Origin: JBJXHC01 sp964538485
GTDB taxonomy: Bacteria; Bacteroidota; Ignavibacteria; UBA10030; UBA6906
Length of the DNA: 8,033 nucleotides
NCBI GenBank assembly: GCA_964538485.1
Contig: CAZIHJ010000126.1
Coordinates: 1 to 8,033 of the forward strand
Direction: 5' to 3'
Positions 1 through 5,492 of this stretch are shown here, piece by piece. Each line of letters begins with the position of its first letter. Positions within the stretch are counted from its first letter, which is position 1. The notes under the pieces are model-generated. The model worked only from the letters and a program-made list of their open reading frames with translations. It searched no databases and was not told the origin of the DNA. Position numbers and translations under genes: made by a program.

Positions 1-621
1 GCAGCCACCACAGAGGGAACCATCCGTTTTCATGAATGGATCGGTGACCAGTGGGCAATACTCTTTTCGCATCCGAAAGACTATACGCCGGTGTGTACCA
101 CCGAGCTTGGTTATATGGCCCGACTCGCGCCAGAGTTTGCAAAGCGCAATTGCAAAGTCATCGGCCTCAGCGTTGATCCTGTGGAAAGCCACAAGGGATG
201 GGCGAAGGACATTGTGGAAACCCAGGGTTATGCAGTGAACTATCCGATGATTGCCGACACTGATCTCGCGGTCTCGAAACTGTACAACATGTTGCCCGCA
301 GAAGAGAGTGGAACGTTTGAAGGTCGGACAGCCGCGACCAATTCCACCGTTCGCTCGGTGTTTATCATCGGTCCAGACAAGAAGATCAAGCTCATGCTGA
401 CGTACCCGATGACAACGGGACGCAACTTTGATGAGATCCTGCGCGTGATGGACTCAATGCAGTTGACGATGAAGCACAAGGTGGCAACGCCCGTGAATTG
501 GAAAAACGGTGAAGAGGTGATTATCGTACCGGCGGTATCGGATGACGATGCGAAGAAGATGTTTCCTGCCGGCTGGAAAACCGTGAAGCCGTATCTGCGT
601 ATAGTGAAGCAACCTGTGTGA
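1..621 (+). CDS. 1-Cys peroxiredoxin (Prx6-type), 5' truncated by window edge
   Basis: Thiol peroxidase that reduces H2O2 and organic hydroperoxides, probably in the cytoplasm (no signal sequence is visible, but the N-terminus is missing). Frame 1 is open from base 1, giving 206 visible residues. Aligned from memory with human PRDX6, about 15 residues are missing at the N-terminus. The active site is intact: His24, Thr29 and peroxidatic Cys32 in HPKDYTPVCTTEL, with the conserved Arg at about 118 (STVRSVF). The AhpC/TSA fold is followed by the 1-cysPrx C-terminal domain, with YPMTTGRNFDEIL, VATPVNW and a KPYLR ending. The only other cysteine is Cys51, not at a resolving position, and there is no C-terminal Cys pair, so a 1-Cys mechanism using an external reductant is expected. 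The PRDX6 phospholipase serine (GDSWG) is Gln17 here (GDQWA), so that side activity is not predicted. The first ATG in frame is at 115, inside the conserved region, so it is not the true start. Confidence 0.96.
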   Translation, partial: AATTEGTIRFHEWIGDQWAILFSHPKDYTPVCTTELGYMARLAPEFAKRNCKVIGLSVDPVESHKGWAKDIVETQGYAVNYPMIADTDLAVSKLYNMLPAEESGTFEGRTAATNSTVRSVFIIGPDKKIKLMLTYPMTTGRNFDEILRVMDSMQLTMKHKVATPVNWKNGEEVIIVPAVSDDDAKKMFPAGWKTVKPYLRIVKQPV

Positions 622-663
622 TCGTCCGGAGTCATCTTCCAACTCTCTTGATGGAATATTTGA

Positions 664-1551
664 ATGGGCATTGATGTTAACGGCCTGAGATTCCTGCTCC
701 ATGCAAAACGCTCGGGCGTGGATTTCTCCAAAACTGTCATGATTGGCAGACAGGATATCCATGTCCCGCGCGACAAATTCTGCAGTATCATCAGGGCGGA
801 GTTTGGCTTCGATATCAATATTAAGATGCTTGAAGCAATCCACGGTGAGAAATACTGTGATGGACTTCTGAAATACCTGGGCGCAGATGTGGTGCATTCT
901 TTTGATTATTCCGACTACGAAGGCGCTACCTATGTTCATGACTTTAATATACCACTGGCGGATAAACACTTCACCCAATACACCGCCCTGATAGAAGGCG
1001 GCACACTCGAACACGTTTTCAATTTCCCGACTGCAATAAAAAACGCCATGCAAATGTTGAAGGTCGGTGGACACTATCTCGGGATGACCCCCACGAATAA
1101 CTATATGGGGCATGGATTCTATCAGTTCAGTCCCGAACTCTATTTTAGAGTGCTGAGTCCGGAGAACGGCTTTCGTGTCGACCGCATGGTGTTTCATGAA
1201 GGGGATGCAACGACGAAGTGGTTCAGCGTTCCTGATCCGAAAGACGTCAAGCGTCGGGTGGAAATGCGTAATGCCGTTCCCACGCTCTTACTTATTCTTG
1301 CGACGCGAGTTGCGGACTGCCCGATCTTTGCCTCTCCACCGATGCAGTCGGATTACGTGGCCCTCTACGAGAATGATGCGAAGGGAGGTGCGAGAGCGAG
1401 CGTGAAGAGCAACGGTCTCTCTGTCATCAAGAACCTGATTCCTCAATCCGTGCGGGACCGCGTGAAAAATACTATTGGCAGTCACCACTTTTCTCCGCTG
1501 TTCAAGTTGTTTGAATACAATACGCCGGACTCCAAGAATCAAAAAAGATAA
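664..1551 (+). CDS. Divergent class I SAM-dependent methyltransferase-like protein
   Basis: This 295-residue soluble protein resembles the Methyltransf_11-like proteins often seen near surface-glycan genes; its substrate is unknown. Visible landmarks are a first strand with TVMIGRQ (24-30) where motif I should lie, an acidic strand end SFDYSDYEGA (79-88), the segment EGGTLEHVFNF (111-121) matching the motif IV region, and MLKVGGHYLGMTPTNN (131-146) matching the strand 5 region. It continues with GHGFYQFSPELYFRVL (149-164). The glycine-rich GxGxG loop is absent and replaced by GRQ, so SAM binding may be altered or lost. The C-terminal 90 residues are basic and not recognised. ATG at 664 follows an in-frame stop at 661-663, with a weak GGAA at 653-656. 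It lies 42 bases after the peroxiredoxin with no terminator between, so co-transcription is possible. The methyltransferase fold is fairly likely; activity is uncertain. Confidence 0.8.
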   Translation: MGIDVNGLRFLLHAKRSGVDFSKTVMIGRQDIHVPRDKFCSIIRAEFGFDINIKMLEAIHGEKYCDGLLKYLGADVVHSFDYSDYEGATYVHDFNIPLADKHFTQYTALIEGGTLEHVFNFPTAIKNAMQMLKVGGHYLGMTPTNNYMGHGFYQFSPELYFRVLSPENGFRVDRMVFHEGDATTKWFSVPDPKDVKRRVEMRNAVPTLLLILATRVADCPIFASPPMQSDYVALYENDAKGGARASVKSNGLSVIKNLIPQSVRDRVKNTIGSHHFSPLFKLFEYNTPDSKNQKR

Positions 1552-1639
1552 AATGGAATAAAGTGCCGTTTGTGGCAAGGCGTAATCTGAATTCGGCTCA
1601 TATTCGATCAACTGGTTCCGGTGAATCATCCTGGCAACA

Positions 1640-2236
1640 ATGAAAATCAGAAAGCTTCATCGCATCATCGGTATTGTCCTGCTTCTTCCTTTTGTTGGTT
1701 GGGCTGTCACCGGACTTATCTTCTTCATCAAGCCCGGCTATGCCGATGCGTATGATTATCTTACTGCCAGGACCTATCCGCTTGAACACGGTTCATCCGT
1801 CACGCCTGATTCCTCGTGGCTGGAGTTCCGCTATCTGAGGACCATCCTCGGAGATCATTTGATCGCACGGGCGAACGCCGGCTGGCTCCATCTTGATCCG
1901 GCAACGATGCAACCAAGGGGCACTCCGACCGGGGACGAAGTCCGGCGATTGGTGACAGATGCATGTTCTGCAAATCCCGGTCGCTACGGGAATATCACGC
2001 GTGTCGCTGGTGATTCAGTCTGGACAGACACCGGCATCGAGATATTGCTCGATTGGAATACTCTCAGCTTTCAACAGCGTGGGAGAGACACTGAACGGAT
2101 TGATTTGCTCTACAAAATACACTATCTACAGTGGACAGGTATGAGCAGTCTTGATAAGATCCTCGGCCTGTTGGGGCTCGCATTGGTTATGCTACTCACC
2201 GTTTTAGGAGCACGCCTTGCCTTCAAAGGCGACTGA
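1640..2236 (+). CDS. Short PepSY-associated inner-membrane protein
   Basis: A 198-residue protein with two predicted membrane helices, at about residues 9-30 and 174-194, flanking a periplasmic domain of about 140 residues. The opening RKLHRIIGIVLLLPFVGWAV is typical of PepSY-associated TM proteins (a basic-His start running into the first helix). The middle contains a PepSY-like stretch: WLHLDPATMQPRG (82-94), then a variable region and EILLDWNTLSFQQRGRD (134-150). The second helix is preceded by YKIHYLQWTG (158-167), a His-containing pre-helix motif common in this group. Relatives include PepSY parts of ferric reductase or siderophore-linked proteins and short accessory proteins; this one has a single PepSY unit and no reductase domain. 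The start has no clear Shine-Dalgarno site, but an in-frame stop at 1622-1624 leaves no other ATG, GTG or TTG. The 3' end overlaps the next gene by 20 bases. Substrate or partner is unknown. Confidence 0.82.
   Translation: MKIRKLHRIIGIVLLLPFVGWAVTGLIFFIKPGYADAYDYLTARTYPLEHGSSVTPDSSWLEFRYLRTILGDHLIARANAGWLHLDPATMQPRGTPTGDEVRRLVTDACSANPGRYGNITRVAGDSVWTDTGIEILLDWNTLSFQQRGRDTERIDLLYKIHYLQWTGMSSLDKILGLLGLALVMLLTVLGARLAFKGD
2206..2210 (+). promoter_or_regulatory. Shine-Dalgarno site fixing a TTG start
   Basis: AGGAG lies six bases before the TTG at 2217, inside the last codons of the PepSY gene. There is no ATG at the N-terminus of the downstream frame, so this site decides the start and indicates translational coupling. 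Confidence 0.75.
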
Positions 2237-2774
2237 ACGAAAACGAATCAAGAAAGCGCCGTCAAAAGGCCCGCTCCAATTTACTGCCACGCTTGAACGC
2301 TCTGACAACAAACTGTGGGGCTGCCACTTTGTGGTGCCGAAGCGGATTGTGCAAGAACTTGTTGAAGGGAATTCCCGGCGGGTGGTTTGCACGCTGAATG
2401 ATGCGGCGGAATATCAATGCGCACTGTTGCCTCATGGCAATGGCACATTTGTCATCACAGTGAACAAGAAACTGCGCGACACGCTTGGCCTGACTTTCGG
2501 GATGGAGGTTGAAGTCAGCTTGCAGAAGGATGAAAGCAAGTATGGCTTGCCCATGCCGGAGGAGTTGGAAGAGCTGCTGCGACAGGACAAGGAAGGTGCG
2601 CGACTCTTGCATACCCTCACAGCGGGAAAACTTCGCACACTACTGTATATTATCGGTGGAGTGAAGAACCCGGAAGCCAGAGCATCGAGAGCGGTGATCG
2701 TGATACAGCACCTAAAGGTCAACGGTGGCAAGATCAACTACAGACAGTTGTATGAATCGATGAAGAAACGATAG
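2217..2774 (+). CDS. DUF1905 / YdeI-OmpD-associated family protein
   Basis: A 185-residue cytoplasmic protein with two recognisable parts. Residues about 20-103 match DUF1905, a small beta-barrel-like domain: LQFTATLERSDNKLWGCHFV, then VPKRIVQEL and a late FGMEVEVSL strand. Residues about 112-182 match the YdeI/OmpD-associated (bacteriocin-protection-like) helical region: LPMPEELEELLRQDKEG, then LHTLTAGKLRTLLYII, K150, the ARASRAV stretch (154-160) and a final VNGGKINYRQL. The biochemical role of either domain is not established; the names come from E. coli and Salmonella genetics. The start is TTG, chosen because AGGAG sits six bases upstream. The first 18 residues are Lys/Arg-rich. The gene overlaps the PepSY gene by 20 bases and is followed 27 bases later by the SIMPL gene, so these three are probably co-transcribed. 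Family assignment is good; function is unknown. Confidence 0.87.
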   Translation: MPSKATERKRIKKAPSKGPLQFTATLERSDNKLWGCHFVVPKRIVQELVEGNSRRVVCTLNDAAEYQCALLPHGNGTFVITVNKKLRDTLGLTFGMEVEVSLQKDESKYGLPMPEELEELLRQDKEGARLLHTLTAGKLRTLLYIIGGVKNPEARASRAVIVIQHLKVNGGKINYRQLYESMKKR

Positions 2775-2801
2775 ACTATTATCCGGAAGGAGTTCGAGAA
2801 T

Positions 2802-3521
2802 ATGGAGAAACCATCAGCACTCCCGGCGAGCATCCTGGGCTTGTGCATCGGGCTGGGACTGGCGGTTGCAGGATTCGCTGTGGGTCACGGATTATACGCG
2901 AGCCGTGTTGCTGACCGATCCGTGAGCGTGCGTGGGCTTGCCGAACGTGAAGTTGATGCCGACCTTGCCATTTGGCCGGTAACATTCAAGGAGGCGGGGA
3001 ACGACCTGGCGCAGCTTCAGCGCAACATTGATACCAAGCGCGAGACAATTGCGCGCTTTCTTGAATCGGCGGGCTTCAAACGGCCGGAGATTTCCTATTC
3101 GGCCTCGAAGATCAACGATACGCAGGCCGAAGCATACGGCGGGCAACTTCAACCAAAATTCAGGTATGTTGCTCAAGCGACGGTGACCTTACGATCGAAC
3201 GATGTTGCGTTGGTGAAGAAGACTATCGAGCAATCGGGTCAACTCGTTGCACAAGGGATTGCTCTTGCGGAGAATTGGGAGAACCGGACTCAGTACCTCT
3301 TTACCGGACTCAATACAATCAAACCCGAAATGATCGAAGCGGCAACCAAGAGTGCGAGGGAAGCAGCTGAGAAGTTTGCCACTGACTCCGGCAGCAAAGT
3401 GGGGAAGATCAAAAGCGCCTCGCAAGGCCTGTTCGAGATTAGCGACCGGGACGCCAATTCGCCGGATAGAAAACTGGTCCGTGTGGTTACTCGAGTGGAC
3501 TATTTTCTTATTGATGAATGA
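2802..3521 (+). CDS. Membrane-anchored SIMPL-domain protein (YggE/DUF541 family)
   Basis: A 239-residue protein with one N-terminal hydrophobic helix (about 8-32). The helix is Gly/Ala-rich with no obvious cleavage site, so it is probably a membrane anchor with the domain in the periplasm. The SIMPL domain fills the rest: SVSVRGLAEREVDADLAIWP (40-59), GNDLAQLQRNI (66-76), FLESAGF (86-92), RYVAQATVTLRSNDV (121-135), YLFTGLNTIKPEMI (165-178), AREAAEKFATDSGSKVGKI (185-203), QGLFEISDRD (208-217) and the closing KLVRVVTRVDYFL. Length and motif order match full-length family members. E. coli YggE has been tied to oxidative-stress tolerance; the molecular role is not settled. The start is well supported by GGAAGGAG at 2785-2792, nine bases before the ATG. 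It is the last gene of the rightward block and is followed by a hairpin terminator. Confidence 0.93.
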   Translation: MEKPSALPASILGLCIGLGLAVAGFAVGHGLYASRVADRSVSVRGLAEREVDADLAIWPVTFKEAGNDLAQLQRNIDTKRETIARFLESAGFKRPEISYSASKINDTQAEAYGGQLQPKFRYVAQATVTLRSNDVALVKKTIEQSGQLVAQGIALAENWENRTQYLFTGLNTIKPEMIEAATKSAREAAEKFATDSGSKVGKIKSASQGLFEISDRDANSPDRKLVRVVTRVDYFLIDE

Positions 3522-3660
3522 GATAAATCGGGAGTTGAGTTCCGGAGGTATGTCCACGCGTGTGAAATGGTGCAAATCAACCAGCTGCTTTCATGGGTAT
3601 CAAACCACGAATCCCGGTGATGAGCCGGGATTCGTGATTCTTGTTTGATCTTCTTTGTGG
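3522..3660. other. Convergent intergenic region
   Basis: This 139-base gap separates the 3' ends of the SIMPL gene and the minus-strand peptidase gene. Its only clear content is the hairpin terminator at 3606-3636. A 32-codon frame (3550-3648) runs through the hairpin and is not considered a gene. Confidence 0.7.
3606..3636 (+). terminator. Intrinsic terminator, probably serving both convergent genes
   Basis: A perfect 12-bp inverted repeat (CACGAATCCCGG, its complement at 3625-3636) encloses a seven-base loop TGATGAG. On the plus strand it is followed by an interrupted T-rich tract (3637-3657), fitting Rho-independent termination of the SIMPL block 85 bases after its stop codon. On the minus strand it lies 25 bases past the peptidase stop; the following GTTTGAT is only weakly T-rich, so action in that direction is less sure. 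Confidence 0.8.
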
Positions 3661-5277
3661 CTACTTCATCAGCGTCATCATTCTTGTTGCAACATTGGTT
3701 CCTGAAACGAGTCTGTAATAGTAAACCCCGCTCGAGAGGTGCCCCGTTGTTGTTGAAAACTCCGCCACATGTGAACCGGGTGGGAGAATATCGTCAATCA
3801 GCAAGGCCACTTGACGTCCCAGCATATCATACACTGTCAGTGTTGTATGTTCCCGTTGACCAAGCCGGAACCGAATAGTCGTGGAGGGATTAAACGGGTT
3901 CGGATAGTTTTGTGCAAGATGGAATTCCTCCGGCACGTAAGGGCTTCCGCCAACGCCGGTAACGGTGAATGGTGGTCCTGGACTTTCAGAGATGATGTGT
4001 GAGATATAACGCACTCTTCCATGTCGGTGGAGTATCATTCTTCCGAGCCCGTCCACCGCGATTTCCGGAAATTCCTGAACCGTACCTCCCGTATCCCTCT
4101 GTTTGATATCATGTTTCACTCCGATGTACCGCTTTCCGCTGGCAGTTTCATACACGCCGGTAACGGTCACAGCATGTCCGCGCCAGGCGGTTCCATCGTG
4201 CCATTTGTAAAAAACCTCCACGTCTTCCGAATCAGCCATTTCCTGTTTGAGAAACGCCCACGTCGGATATGCCCCCGTGTTATCATTGCGACCGAGTGTT
4301 TGTCCCTGCGAATCGGTGATGTTGCCCGAAACACCCTGTGCTTGGAACTTCACCTGAATGGGAAGATTATGCGTTCGGATAAAGTCGAGTTTACCGCGCA
4401 CAAATGTCTCAATGGTCACGCCGTCATTCGCGAGACGTCCCATGTGCCGACTGAGTGAATCGAGAAGCGCACGGTGACTAAACGGAATCGGAATGCCCGG
4501 AAAGTTCTGTGACAACCACATCATGCTGTTGGATGCTGCTGCCGGTCCGCATGCGTTCTGATCTCCCGCATATCCCGGTGTGGAAGGGTTGCTCTGTGAA
4601 TCAAGATCAATGTTCGGTACCGAACAACCGTAGTGCGTTGATTCGGTGATCGGCGAGTTGAGGTTGGGCGGCGGAGTTGCGCTATTGATCATTGGCTCGC
4701 TTCCTGTCGGATCAGTATAGCTGTTGCTGGCATCGTCGTCAAGTGCGCCAACGGGGACATCATATTGCATAAATTGCGGCGGCGGACTTGGTGATGGAGC
4801 ATTTCCCCAATGGAAGTAGATTCGCATCAATGCACTCGGTGGCCATGGCACACCCGGCGTGATGCCGAGTTGTTGCAGGTTGAATCTGATCGCCACAACG
4901 GCAAGGGTGAGGGCAGTTGCTACATAGAGGTTCTGCGTGACGAACGTGAACCCGACACCGAGCCGCTCGGCACCAATGGTGAGATACAGCGGGACAGCGG
5001 AGGCATACAAGAAAATCAGCATTCCTTCCAAGGAGTTGATGATGGGAGGAATAGCCGTGAGAGTGTTGAGCTGGTATGCACGGAGATCCTGCACCGTGAT
5101 TCCTCCCTCTTCCATCGGAGCGCCCGGAATAACAAACTCGCCTGACGCCAGTTCTGACGGCGTCAGATAGACTACCTCGACGGAGGGTTGTTCGGAGTGG
5201 GCAGGGAAAAACGACAGGAGGGTGGAGAACATACAACACGACAACAGCCACAGCAGGCGGTGAAGCGTGGATGACAT
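3661..5277 (-). CDS. Secreted C39-like cysteine peptidase with T9SS C-terminal sorting domain
   Basis: A 538-residue exported protein. Residues 1-28 form a signal peptide (HRLLWLLSCCMFSTLLSFF core, likely cut after AHS). Residues about 72-140 are unusually hydrophobic, with two helix-like stretches (84-101 and 115-131), followed by a Pro/Ser linker PSPSPPP (161-167). A papain-like domain of C39 type spans about 220-430: Gln240 and Cys243 in GDQNACGPAAASNSMMWL, His368 in WRGHAVTVTGVYE, and Asp390 in IGVKHD as the likely third residue. Residues 448-538 are a type A T9SS domain: AQNYPNPFNPSTTIRF, LTVYDMLGRQVALL, a Gly-X-His strand, SSGVYYYRL and the final MTLMK. It should cross the inner membrane by Sec and the outer membrane by T9SS, then be released or surface-anchored. 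The ATG has AAAGGAG (5284-5290) six bases upstream. The substrate is unknown; an inactive or self-processing role is possible. The gene stands alone, divergent from uvrC. Confidence 0.9.
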   Translation of the reverse strand: MSSTLHRLLWLLSCCMFSTLLSFFPAHSEQPSVEVVYLTPSELASGEFVIPGAPMEEGGITVQDLRAYQLNTLTAIPPIINSLEGMLIFLYASAVPLYLTIGAERLGVGFTFVTQNLYVATALTLAVVAIRFNLQQLGITPGVPWPPSALMRIYFHWGNAPSPSPPPQFMQYDVPVGALDDDASNSYTDPTGSEPMINSATPPPNLNSPITESTHYGCSVPNIDLDSQSNPSTPGYAGDQNACGPAAASNSMMWLSQNFPGIPIPFSHRALLDSLSRHMGRLANDGVTIETFVRGKLDFIRTHNLPIQVKFQAQGVSGNITDSQGQTLGRNDNTGAYPTWAFLKQEMADSEDVEVFYKWHDGTAWRGHAVTVTGVYETASGKRYIGVKHDIKQRDTGGTVQEFPEIAVDGLGRMILHRHGRVRYISHIISESPGPPFTVTGVGGSPYVPEEFHLAQNYPNPFNPSTTIRFRLGQREHTTLTVYDMLGRQVALLIDDILPPGSHVAEFSTTTGHLSSGVYYYRLVSGTNVATRMMTLMK

Positions 5278-5492
5278 GGTCTGCTCCTTTCAAGTTGTTG
5301 ATAGACGTGGGATCTAACTACAACAAGTTCCGAAACCAGAATATGCCAAAGCACAGATAATCGTGGCTCAATGGTAGCTGTTTCACTTTGAATTTGCAAC
5401 TCCGACGAAGGGTGGTGTCCAAATTTGAGTTTAAGACACTAGAAGAAAGAGCTTGTCCTTGACCCCTGCTCTCCTTTTTTGTTCTTTTAACC
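5278..5492. other. Divergent intergenic region between the peptidase gene and uvrC
   Basis: This 215-base region must hold the promoter of the minus-strand peptidase gene and probably that of uvrC. I could not place either promoter with confidence. CAAATTTG at 5420-5427 resembles a Bacteroidota -7 element (TAnnTTTG), and TTTG at 5393-5396 could be its upstream partner. The 23-base gap is longer than usual, so this is only a suggestion. The region also holds the peptidase ribosome site (5284-5290), a hairpin at 5415-5439 and a pyrimidine-rich tract just before uvrC. Confidence 0.5.
5415..5439 (+). other. Small hairpin in the uvrC leader
   Basis: GTGTC (5415-5419) pairs with GACAC (5435-5439). 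Inside, AAAT (5421-5424) pairs with GTTT (5429-5432, one G-T wobble) across a 1x2 internal loop, closed by TTGA. No T-run follows, so it is not a terminator. Its role, if any, is unknown. Confidence 0.4.

Noticed and set aside
454..1197. A 247-codon open frame on the minus strand
   Set aside because: It lies antisense to the peroxiredoxin end and the methyltransferase-like gene, has no recognisable domain, and spans their intergenic gap.
1571..1590. Small inverted repeat TGCC...GGCA after the methyltransferase-like gene
   Set aside because: Only four base pairs and no following T-run, so it does not qualify as a terminator.
3550..3648. A 32-codon frame starting at ATG 3550 just after GGAGG (3544-3548)
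   Set aside because: The purine run is only one base from the ATG, too close for normal initiation, and the frame reads straight through the terminator hairpin.
3954..4167. Direct repeat ACGCCGGTAACGGT at about 3953-3966 and 4154-4167
   Set aside because: Both copies encode the short peptide TVTGV within the peptidase; most likely chance reuse of the same codons rather than a repeat element.
4760..5293. A 177-codon minus-strand frame overlapping the start of the peptidase gene
   Set aside because: It is another frame of the same strand; the peptidase frame has the signal peptide, catalytic motifs and sorting domain, and a well-spaced ribosome site.
5448..5472. AGAGC...GCTCT repeat followed by T-rich sequence before uvrC
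   Set aside because: The stem is five pairs with a 15-base loop, too weak for a terminator or attenuator; the T-rich part is treated as leader sequence.
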